Source: Erwinia sp050410775 (GTDB lineage: Bacteria > Pseudomonadota > Gammaproteobacteria > Enterobacterales > Enterobacteriaceae). Taken from it: 64,000 bases of DNA. The notes below the pieces were generated by a model. It searched no databases. It was not told where the DNA came from and was given only the letters and a program-made list of their open reading frames with translations. The DNA lies in NCBI RefSeq assembly GCF_050410775.1, contig NZ_CP191229.1; one strand, 5' to 3'. This document shows, piece by piece, positions 57,303 through 64,000 of the stretch (position 1 is the first letter of the stretch; the number at the start of each line of letters is the position of its first letter). Made by a program: the position numbers and the translations under genes.

Positions 57303-58058
57303 ATGCCAATAAAAAAATTAGAGAATCCAAGGATCTACCGACAAATTGCCGATCAGCTTAAGCGGCTGATCGACAGCGGCGAATTTCCGCCCGGCAGTCG
57401 CCTTCCCGCAGAACGTGAACTGGCGAGCCAGCTTCAGGTCAGCCGCGCTTCGGTGCGGGAAGCGCTGATTGCGCTGGAGGTCATCGGCCTGGTTGACGTG
57501 CGTGTAGGGAATGGGGTGATCGTCAGGTCACAATCTGCCAGTCCCGCCTCTGGGGAGCCGGTAATGGCGCAGGCGGGGCGTAATCAGTGGGTCGATGTGG
57601 ATGATGAACTGGCTATCCAGCTCGACTTCAGCGCCGAGCTTCCTCCTTTTTCCCTGCTGCAAACGCGAAGGTTGATCGAACCTGAAACGGCTGCGCTGGC
57701 GGCCCGGCACGCTTCAGATGAGGAACTTACGTTGATCGTGCAGGCTTTTGAGCAGAACTGCCGGGATAACCGGCAAGGTTCAGCGACTCATCCCGGCGAC
57801 AGGCTGTTTCATATCCGCATTGCCCAGGCCAGCGGCAATCCGGCCTATGCCTTTATCATCGCCCATTTGCTGGGGCATCGTTACGGCACGATGTTCCGCA
57901 GTCTGCAACAGCATTACGCGCCGCAGGATATGCCCCACCGGTCGGAATATGAACATCTTGCGATCCTCAATGCGCTGAAAGCCCGCGATCCCCGCGCGGC
58001 GAAAAAAGCGATGAAGACGCATCTGGATTCGGTGATCGCCATATTTGGCAGAGGTTAA
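57303..58058 (+). CDS. GntR/FadR-family transcriptional regulator of the fucose operon
   Basis: 251-residue regulator with an N-terminal winged helix-turn-helix (about 8-75, RLPAERELASQLQVSRASVREAL is the recognition region) and a C-terminal FCD all-alpha ligand domain (about 100-245). The FCD metal/ligand histidines are likely in DRLFHIRIAQASGN and HRSEYEHLAI. It is divergent from the operon with 211 bp between the starts. A fuconate-pathway intermediate is the likely inducer, which is inference. Start ATG 57303; GGTGGG is the nearest ribosome site. The stop at 58058 is followed by the tandem repeat. Confidence 0.88.
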   Translation: MPIKKLENPRIYRQIADQLKRLIDSGEFPPGSRLPAERELASQLQVSRASVREALIALEVIGLVDVRVGNGVIVRSQSASPASGEPVMAQAGRNQWVDVDDELAIQLDFSAELPPFSLLQTRRLIEPETAALAARHASDEELTLIVQAFEQNCRDNRQGSATHPGDRLFHIRIAQASGNPAYAFIIAHLLGHRYGTMFRSLQQHYAPQDMPHRSEYEHLAILNALKARDPRAAKKAMKTHLDSVIAIFGRG

Positions 58059-58116
58059 GGCGGAAGCGACGGGAAGCCTGGCGGAAATACGGCGGGCGGG
58101 GAGGCGCCAGCCTGCA

Positions 58117-58182
58117 CTGGGCTGGGCTGGGCTGGGCTGGGCTGGGCTGGGCTGGGCTGGGCTGGGCTGGGCTGGGCTGGGC
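58117..58182. repeat. Tandem repeat (CTGGG)13 with G-quadruplex potential
   Basis: Thirteen uninterrupted copies of the pentamer CTGGG (65 bp). On the plus strand this is GGG tracts separated by CT, the ideal pattern for a two-base-loop G-quadruplex; the minus strand is the C-rich counterpart. It is intergenic, 58 bp after the GntR stop, and should be prone to slippage in copy number. Confidence 0.95.
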
Positions 58183-58275
58183 AAGTTTAAGAAGCGCGGC
58201 CGGAAGCAACCTTTTTCGCTCAGCGTGCGGATTTTAATGCCGTAAGCGGGAAACAGAATGCCGCTTATCAGGCAG

Positions 58276-58299
58276 AAAAAAGGCCGGAATATCCGGCCT
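58276..58299 (-). terminator. Likely narGHJI operon terminator
   Basis: AGGCCGGA/TCCGGCCT stem with an ATA-type 3-base loop, followed by six T on the minus strand, 177 bp after the narI stop. It would also oppose transcripts coming through the tandem repeat. Confidence 0.8.
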
Positions 58300-58322
58300 C
58301 AGACTGCTGACAAACGTTGGCT

Positions 58323-58427
58323 CCGGGAACAGGGACGGGGAGTAAAGCGTCCCGCGCCATGGACGGCGCGGGCCGGGCTATCAGGGACGATGCTTTTTGC
58401 GTCTTTACGAGCAGGCCCTGTTCCCGG
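58323..58427. other. Strongly folded intergenic element downstream of narI
   Basis: The ends CCGGGAACAGGG (58323-58334) and CCCTGTTCCCGG (58416-58427) are perfect 12-bp inverted repeats. Inside lies a second perfect hairpin, CCCGCGCC/GGCGCGGG (58351-58372). The nested design suggests a structured RNA 3' region or a small non-coding or mobile repeat element. The rest of 58059-58475 is described with the repeat and terminator; no gene was found there. Confidence 0.55.
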
Positions 58428-58475
58428 CGCCAGCACTTAGTCATTAGCCTACGGCGCCTCGCTGGATGTTATCCG

Positions 58476-59153
58476 CTAGCGGCGGTTACGCACCAACTGA
58501 TAGCGGCGGGTAAGATACTCTACCGGCGCGCTCCAGATATGCACCAGGCGGCAGAATGGGAACAGCAGGAACAGCGTCATGCCCAGCACCATATGCAGGC
58601 GGAAAATCGGCGCCACGCCCTCAAGATGCGCTGAGGCGTTCCCCTGGAAGGTGACCACGGCCTGCGCCCAGCCCACCAGCTTCATCATCTCACTGCCGTC
58701 CATATGCTGGGCGGAGAATGGGATTGTCAACAGACCCAGGCATACCTGCACCACCAGCAGCGTGATGATCATGATATCGCCAAAGCTGCTGGTGGCCCGC
58801 ACGCGGGGATTGGTCAGACGGCGTTTAAGCAGCAGCCCACCGCCCACCAGCGTCATCAGCCCGAAGATCCCCCCGGCAATCATCGCCAGCTTCTGCTTTA
58901 CATCAATTGGCAGGAAGGATTCATACATCCAGTGCGGCGTCAGCATACCGACGATATGGCCGAAAAAGATGCCGATGATGCCGATATGGAACAGGTTAGA
59001 GGCCAGACGCATACCTTTTTTATCAAGCATCTGGCTCGATCCTGCCCGCCAGCTGTACTGACCGTAGTCATAGCGCAGCCAGCTGCCCACCAGGAATACC
59101 GTACCGGCGATATAGGGATAAATATCAAAAAAGAACTGTGATAAGAATTGCAT
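58476..59153 (-). CDS. narI: Respiratory nitrate reductase gamma subunit (cytochrome b)
   Basis: Membrane anchor that oxidises quinol and passes electrons through two b haems to NarH. 225 residues, the E. coli length, with five helices and haem histidines in SNLFHIGIIGIFFGHIVGM and FRLHMVLGMTLFL. The motif SAQHMDGSEMM is conserved. It begins three bases after the narJ stop. Last gene of narGHJI. Confidence 0.97.
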   Translation of the reverse strand: MQFLSQFFFDIYPYIAGTVFLVGSWLRYDYGQYSWRAGSSQMLDKKGMRLASNLFHIGIIGIFFGHIVGMLTPHWMYESFLPIDVKQKLAMIAGGIFGLMTLVGGGLLLKRRLTNPRVRATSSFGDIMIITLLVVQVCLGLLTIPFSAQHMDGSEMMKLVGWAQAVVTFQGNASAHLEGVAPIFRLHMVLGMTLFLLFPFCRLVHIWSAPVEYLTRRYQLVRNRR

Positions 59154-59155
59154 GA

Positions 59156-59878
59156 TTAGCTTCCTGTGGATCGCGTTGTGGCCTGGGCCACGTCCAGATA
59201 CTGAGGCGCAACCGCTCCGGCAAAGCGACGCTGATGCGCGGCCTGCTGCGCCGACGCGCAGCCCTGCTCACCGAGGAACTTAATCTGCTCCTCTTCCCAG
59301 ACGGCATCCAGCGCTGCCGGGGTGTCATCACGGGCCTCTTTCTCTACCTGCGTTTGCAGGCTCTCCGTCGCCACGTCCGCCCCGGACAGGGAGAGCAGCG
59401 CATCAAACAGCACGGCATACGGGCTTTCACGCTGCTGCAGCCTTGCGGCAAGCAGCGCCAGAATCGGCACGATGTCATTCAGGCCTTCGCGCGCGCGATC
59501 AGCGCTGCCGTTCGCCAGATATTCCAGATAGAGCGGCAGGAAGTCCGGCAGCTCTCTGGAGTCCAGTTCCAGGCCATCGGCGCGGTACTGCTCCAGCAAA
59601 TCCACCATCGCCTGGCCGCGATCGCGCGACTCGCCGTGAACGTGTTCAAACAGCAGCAGCGAGGTGGCTCTGCCGCGATCGAACAGCTCGCAGTATTCGG
59701 CCTGCACGTCCAGCAGCGGCCGGGAACAGAGCTTCTGGATAAAAATCACCAGGCGGGCGCTGTGCCGCAGGTTCATTTCGCTTGCCGGCTCCAGCGCTTC
59801 AATCAGTTCAGCATGGTGGTTAAATAACGCCTCGTCCGGGTAGTCCAGCAGGCGGGCAATCACGCGAAGGGCAATCAT
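59156..59878 (-). CDS. narJ: Nitrate reductase molybdenum cofactor assembly chaperone
   Basis: Cytoplasmic private chaperone that holds NarGH until the molybdenum cofactor and Fe-S clusters are inserted; it is not part of the final enzyme. 240 residues, with RVIARLLDYPDEALFNHH, SLLLFEHVHGESRDRGQAMVDLL and the ELPDFLPLYLEYL motif of the NarJ/DmsD superfamily. It overlaps the narH stop by four bases (ATGA). Confidence 0.96.
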   Translation of the reverse strand: MIALRVIARLLDYPDEALFNHHAELIEALEPASEMNLRHSARLVIFIQKLCSRPLLDVQAEYCELFDRGRATSLLLFEHVHGESRDRGQAMVDLLEQYRADGLELDSRELPDFLPLYLEYLANGSADRAREGLNDIVPILALLAARLQQRESPYAVLFDALLSLSGADVATESLQTQVEKEARDDTPAALDAVWEEEQIKFLGEQGCASAQQAAHQRRFAGAVAPQYLDVAQATTRSTGS

Positions 59879-61419
59879 GAGGCATCCTCCCGGCGCGCCG
59901 TTTTCTGCGATACGTCGATCGCGTCGATGCGGCGGCTGTTAAACAGGTTGAACTTGCCGTCGCTACCGTGGCAGCCGTCGCCGAAGCTGAAACCGCACCC
60001 TTTACTTTCAGGGAAGGCTTCACGCGCCAGCTCACGGTGGCTGGAGGGAATGACGAAGCGATCTTCGTAGTTGGCGATAGCGAGATAGCGGTACATCTCC
60101 TGCGCCTGCGCTTCGGTCAGACCCACCTGCTCCAGCGCACGGGTATCGACTTCGCCTTCCACCGTTTCGGCACGCTTATAGTGGCGCATCGCCAGCATAC
60201 GCTTCAGCGCCAGCAGCACCGGAGCGGTATCGCCAGCAGTCAGCAGGTTGGCGAGATACTTAACCGGAATGCGCAGGCTTTCCACATCCGGCAGCACGCC
60301 GGTATGGGCCAGCGCGCCCGCATCCGCCGCAGACTGAATCGGCGACAGCGGCGGCACATACCAGACCATCGGCAGCGTGCGGTATTCCGGGTGCAGCGGC
60401 AGCGCCAGCTTCCATTCCATCGCCATTTTATAGACCGGCGAACGCTGTGCGGCGTCAATCACGCTCTGCGGGATACCCGCTTTAAGCGCCTCTTCGATCA
60501 CTGCTGGATCGTTTGGATCGAGGAAGATATCCATCTGGCGCTGATAGAGATCTTTTTCATGCTCCGTTGATGCCGCTTCTTCAATGCGATCGGCGTCATA
60601 GAGCATCACGCCCAGGTAACGGATACGCCCTACGCAGGTTTCTGAACAGACGGTTGGCTGCCCCGCTTCGATGCGCGGATAGCAGAAGATGCATTTTTCT
60701 GACTTGCCGCTTTTCCAGTTAAAGTAGATTTTTTTGTAAGGACAGCCGGTCAGGCACATGCGCCAGCCGCGACATTTATCCTGATCGATCAGCACGATGC
60801 CATCTTCGCCGCGCTTGTAGATCGCACCGCTCGGACAGGTTGCCACGCACGCCGGATTCAGGCAGTGCTCGCACAGGCGCGGCAGATACATCATGAAGGT
60901 GTTTTCAAACTGGCCGTACATCTCTTTCTGGATATGATCGAAGTTTTTATCCTTGCTGCGCTTTTCAAACTCGCCGCCGAGGATCTCTTCCCAGTTCGGG
61001 CCATTTTCGATCTTCTTCATCCGCTGGCCGGTAATCAGCGAGCGCGGACGGGCGATCGGCTGGTGCTTACCCGCCGGGGCGGTGTGCAGATGCTGGTAGT
61101 CGAAGTCAAACGGCTCGTAGTAGTCATCCAGCGCCGGAACATCCGGGTTGGCAAAAATCTTCGACAGCAGACCCACGCGGTTGCCCATACGCGGTTCCAG
61201 CTTACCGTTGATTTTACGGATCCAGCCGCCCTTCCACTTCTCCTGATCTTCCCAGGCCTGCGGATAGCCCACGCCCGGTTTGCTTTCCACGTTGTTAAAC
61301 CAGGCGTACTCCATCCCTTCACGGCTGGTCCAGACATTTTTACAGGTAACCGAACAGGTATGGCATCCGATGCATTTGTCCAGGTTCAGCACCATGCCGA
61401 CTTGCGAACGAATTTTCAT
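59875..61419 (-). CDS. narH: Respiratory nitrate reductase beta subunit (Fe-S)
   Basis: Electron-transfer subunit with four Fe-S clusters. 514 residues from ATG 61419 (MKIRSQVGMVLNLDKCIGC), with AGGAG ahead; a longer frame is rejected. Cysteine groups: CIGCHTC-x3-C, CEHCLNPACVATCPSG, CRGWRMCLTGCPYK and CIFCYPRIEAGQPTVCSETCVG. The Trp in CRGW replaces one ligand, which is the known cause of the [3Fe-4S] cluster. Overlaps narG by four bases (ATGA). Confidence 0.98.
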   Translation of the reverse strand: MKIRSQVGMVLNLDKCIGCHTCSVTCKNVWTSREGMEYAWFNNVESKPGVGYPQAWEDQEKWKGGWIRKINGKLEPRMGNRVGLLSKIFANPDVPALDDYYEPFDFDYQHLHTAPAGKHQPIARPRSLITGQRMKKIENGPNWEEILGGEFEKRSKDKNFDHIQKEMYGQFENTFMMYLPRLCEHCLNPACVATCPSGAIYKRGEDGIVLIDQDKCRGWRMCLTGCPYKKIYFNWKSGKSEKCIFCYPRIEAGQPTVCSETCVGRIRYLGVMLYDADRIEEAASTEHEKDLYQRQMDIFLDPNDPAVIEEALKAGIPQSVIDAAQRSPVYKMAMEWKLALPLHPEYRTLPMVWYVPPLSPIQSAADAGALAHTGVLPDVESLRIPVKYLANLLTAGDTAPVLLALKRMLAMRHYKRAETVEGEVDTRALEQVGLTEAQAQEMYRYLAIANYEDRFVIPSSHRELAREAFPESKGCGFSFGDGCHGSDGKFNLFNSRRIDAIDVSQKTARREDAS

Positions 61420-64000
61420 TGCTTTTTCTCCTGCTGGCTGCCCTGGCAATCGTCGTTACCTTCGCCGTCTAACCAGTTAATGTTATTCATCTTTCTGACC
61501 ACCACGAACTCATCACGGTTGGAGCCGACGGTGCCGTAGTAGTTAAAGCCGTAGGAAAGCTGCGCGTAGCCGCCGATCATATGGGTCGGTTTCGGGCAGG
61601 CTCTCGTCACCGAGTTGTGTATCCCGCCGCGCTGGCTGGTGATCTCCGAGCCGGGGATATTTACAATGCGTTCCTGCGCGTGATACATCATGGTCATTCC
61701 GGCAGGAATACGCTGGCTGACCACCGCACGGGCGGTCAGCGCGCCGTTGGCGTTAAACACCTCGATCCAGTCGTTATCCACGATGCCCAGCTCTTTCGCG
61801 TCATCCTCACTCATCCAGACGATAGGGCCGCCGCGCGACAGCGTCAGCATCAGCAGGTTATCGCTGTAGGTGGAGTGGATGCCCCATTTCTGGTGCGGCG
61901 TCAGGAAGTTAAGCGCCTTCTCGGGGTTGCCGTTCGGCTTTTTATTCAGCAGCGGTTTGGCCGCACGGGTATCGATCGGCGGACGGTAAACCAGCAGGCT
62001 CTCGCCAAAGGCGCGCATCCATTCGTGATCCTGATAGATCTGCTGGCGGCCGCTGAGGGTACGCCAGGGGATCAGCTCATGAACGTTGGTATAACAGGCG
62101 TTATAGGAGACATGCTCATCTTCCAGACCTGACCATGTTGGGCTGGAGATAATCTTGCGCGGCTGCGCCTGAATATCGCGGAAGCGGATTTTCTCATCTT
62201 CTTTATTCAGCGCCAGGTGAGAGTGATCGCGACCGGTGATGTCGCTCAGCGCCTGCCAGGCTTTTACCGCGACCTGACCGTTGGTTTCGGGTGCCAGCGC
62301 CAGGATCATCTCCGCCGCATCAATGGCGGTGTCGATGTTCGGGCGTCCCGCCGCCGGGCCGTCCGCCTTGACGTAGTTAAGTTTTTTCAGGAAATCGACT
62401 TCCGTCTGGGTGTTCCAGCTGATGCCCTTGCCGCCGTTGCCCAGCTTGTCCAGCAAGGGGCCGACGGAGGTAAAGCGCTCCCAGGTCGCCGGGTAATCAC
62501 GCTCCACCGCAATAATGTGCGGCGCGGTTTTACCTGGAATCAGATCGCATTCGCCTTTTTTCCAGTCTTTAACGTCAAACGGCTGCGCCAGTTCTGCCGG
62601 TGAGTCATGCTGAACCGGCAGCGTAACAATATCGGTCTCCTGACCGAGGTGGCCTACGCAGACCTCCGAGAAGGCTTTAGCGATCCCCTTGTAAATTTCC
62701 CAGTCGCTTTTTGACTCCCAGGCGGGATCGACGGCCGCCGAAAGCGGATGAATAAACGGATGCATATCCGAGGTATTCATATCGTCCTTCTCATACCAGG
62801 TCGCCGTCGGCAGCACGATGTCGGAATAGAGGCAGGTGCTGGACATACGGAAATCGAGCGTCACTACCAGATCCAGCTTGCCTTCGCCGCCGTTATCCAG
62901 CCATTCCACCTCTTCCGGCATCACGCCGCCCTGTACGCCCAGATCTTTACCCTGAATGCCGTGCTCGGTGCCCAGCAGGTATTTCAGCATGTACTCATGC
63001 CCTTTACCGGAGGAGCCAAGCAGGTTGGAGCGCCAGACAAAGAGATTACGCGGAAAGTTCTGTGGGTCATCGGGCTGTTCAGCCGCGAAACGAAGCGTGC
63101 CCTGCTTCAGGCTCTCAACGGTAAAGTCGACCGGCGACTGACCGGCGGCTTTTGCCTGCGCGGCCAGATGCAGCGGGTTGGTGTTAAGCTGAGGCGCAGA
63201 AGGCAGCCAGCCCATCCGTTCGGAACGCACGTTGAAGTCGATCAGGCTGCCGGTAAAGCGGGTTTTATCCGCCAGCGGCGAGAGCAGATCGCGGGTGGTC
63301 ACCGTTTCGTAGCGCCACTGGCTGGAGTGGTTATAGAAGAACGAGGTGCTGTTCATATGGCGTGGCGGACGCTGCCAGTCGAGGGCAAAGGCCAGCGGCG
63401 TCCAGCCGGTTTGCGGACGCAGCTTTTCCTGCCCCACATAGTGTGCCCAGCCGCCGCCGCTCTGACCGACGCAGCCGCAGAAGATCAGCATATTGATCAG
63501 GCCGCGGTAGTTCATATCCATGTGATACCAGTGGTTCATACCGGCACCGACAATAATCATGGAGCGACCGTGGGTTTTCTCCGCGTTTTCCGCAAATTCG
63601 CGGGCGATGCGGATAATATTCTGGCGCGATACGCCGGTGATCTGCTCCGCCCAGGCGGGGCTGTAGGCCTTCACATCGTCATAGCTGCCCGCGCAGTTCG
63701 CGTCATCCAGACCGCGATCGAGGCCGTAGTTCGCCAGCGTCAGGTCATAAATGCTGGCGACCAGCGCTTCGCTACCGTCAGCAAGCTGGAGCCGTTTAAC
63801 CGGCAGCTTATGCAGCAGGATCTCTTCCAGCGCCACACTGTTAAAGTTTTCACTTTCCGTGCCGCCAAAGTAGGGAAAGCCGACGTCGGCGACCGCGTCG
63901 TGGCTGCCAAGCAGGCTGAGCTGTAGCGCCACTTCCTGCTGCGATTTACCGTCGCGCTGCTCAAGGTTCCATTTGCCCTTTTCGCCCCAGCGATAGCCGA
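61416..64000 (-). CDS. narG: Respiratory nitrate reductase alpha subunit (3' part; runs off the right edge)
   Basis: Molybdopterin catalytic subunit that reduces nitrate to nitrite. 860 residues of its C-terminal part are present; the frame is open to the window end (GYRWGEKGKWNLEQRDGK), so about 390 N-terminal residues, including the [4Fe-4S] site, lie outside. The visible sequence contains the molybdopterin-binding segments: GAGMNHWYHMDMNYRGLINMLI-type region, CGCVGQSGGGW, STCLYSDIVLPTATWYEKDD and YSDNLLMLTLSRGGP. First gene of narGHJI; its promoter, with any FNR and NarL sites, is not in the window. Confidence 0.98.
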   Translation of the reverse strand, partial: GYRWGEKGKWNLEQRDGKSQQEVALQLSLLGSHDAVADVGFPYFGGTESENFNSVALEEILLHKLPVKRLQLADGSEALVASIYDLTLANYGLDRGLDDANCAGSYDDVKAYSPAWAEQITGVSRQNIIRIAREFAENAEKTHGRSMIIVGAGMNHWYHMDMNYRGLINMLIFCGCVGQSGGGWAHYVGQEKLRPQTGWTPLAFALDWQRPPRHMNSTSFFYNHSSQWRYETVTTRDLLSPLADKTRFTGSLIDFNVRSERMGWLPSAPQLNTNPLHLAAQAKAAGQSPVDFTVESLKQGTLRFAAEQPDDPQNFPRNLFVWRSNLLGSSGKGHEYMLKYLLGTEHGIQGKDLGVQGGVMPEEVEWLDNGGEGKLDLVVTLDFRMSSTCLYSDIVLPTATWYEKDDMNTSDMHPFIHPLSAAVDPAWESKSDWEIYKGIAKAFSEVCVGHLGQETDIVTLPVQHDSPAELAQPFDVKDWKKGECDLIPGKTAPHIIAVERDYPATWERFTSVGPLLDKLGNGGKGISWNTQTEVDFLKKLNYVKADGPAAGRPNIDTAIDAAEMILALAPETNGQVAVKAWQALSDITGRDHSHLALNKEDEKIRFRDIQAQPRKIISSPTWSGLEDEHVSYNACYTNVHELIPWRTLSGRQQIYQDHEWMRAFGESLLVYRPPIDTRAAKPLLNKKPNGNPEKALNFLTPHQKWGIHSTYSDNLLMLTLSRGGPIVWMSEDDAKELGIVDNDWIEVFNANGALTARAVVSQRIPAGMTMMYHAQERIVNIPGSEITSQRGGIHNSVTRACPKPTHMIGGYAQLSYGFNYYGTVGSNRDEFVVVRKMNNINWLDGEGNDDCQGSQQEKKQ

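Noticed and set aside
58045..58245. Repetitive proteins (WAGLG-type on plus, PAQPS-type on minus) over the CTGGG array
   Set aside because: The repeats are a by-product of translating the pentamer array, which is open in several frames.

Overview
The window comes from a gammaproteobacterial chromosome of the order Enterobacterales, most probably the Erwiniaceae (Pantoea, Mixta or Erwinia-like). The gene order emrAB, yfiF, trxC, tapT, patZ, pssA, yfiM, kgtP, an rRNA operon, clpB, pgeF, rluD, bamD, raiA, pheA, tyrA-aroF, rplS-trmD-rimM-rpsP, ffh, ypjD, corB, luxS, gshA, yqaAB, tRNA-Arg x4/tRNA-Ser, csrA, alaS, recX, recA, pncC, mltB is the Escherichia coli 57-60 min backbone, mirrored. The proteins match my recollection of the E. 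coli homologues closely. The 16S variable regions look Erwiniaceae-like, which is from memory and not a computed placement.

Region 1 (1-11.6 kb) holds a multidrug efflux pair, an RNA methyltransferase, thioredoxin 2, a tRNA acp3U enzyme, the protein acetyltransferase PatZ, phosphatidylserine synthase, a small lipoprotein and a 2-oxoglutarate permease. Region 2 (11.6-17.4 kb) is a complete minus-strand rRNA operon, 16S-tRNA-Ile-tRNA-Ala-23S-5S, with tandem P1/P2 promoters, boxA and a terminator. It occupies the E. coli rrnG position but carries Ile/Ala spacer tRNAs instead of tRNA-Glu. Region 3 (17.4-29.3 kb) runs from clpB, with a clear sigma-32 promoter, through bamD and raiA to the aromatic amino acid genes. 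These are pheL-pheA with a Phe-rich attenuator and the tyrA-aroF operon with TyrR-box-like sites. Between pheA and tyrA lies the remnant of a periplasmic binding-protein gene. Region 4 (29.3-46.3 kb) holds translation, targeting and housekeeping genes, the tRNA cluster, csrA, alaS, and recX-recA with a near-consensus LexA box.

Region 5 (46.4-64 kb) leaves the E. coli order. After a lipoprotein hydrolase, mltB and a DJ-1 protein comes the most interesting block. It is a minus-strand operon of eight genes (57.1 to 49.7 kb) that together encode the non-phosphorylating oxidative route for L-fucose: permease (FucP), mutarotase (RhaM family), L-fucose dehydrogenase (SDR), fuconolactonase, L-fuconate dehydratase, a second SDR for 2-keto-3-deoxy-L-fuconate, and a FAH-family diketo-deoxyfuconate hydrolase. 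The eighth gene is an L-lactate dehydrogenase (LldD) that would oxidise the lactate formed in the last cleavage. A divergent GntR/FadR-type regulator faces the operon, and a 17-bp FadR-like palindrome lies just upstream of the first operon gene. Next come a 13-copy CTGGG tandem repeat with G-quadruplex potential, a strongly folded intergenic element, and narI-narJ-narH-narG (nitrate reductase A), with narG running off the right edge.

Limits: all family calls are by eye from remembered sequence motifs. No database search, folding program or phylogeny was run. Start codons were chosen from ribosome binding sites and family lengths.
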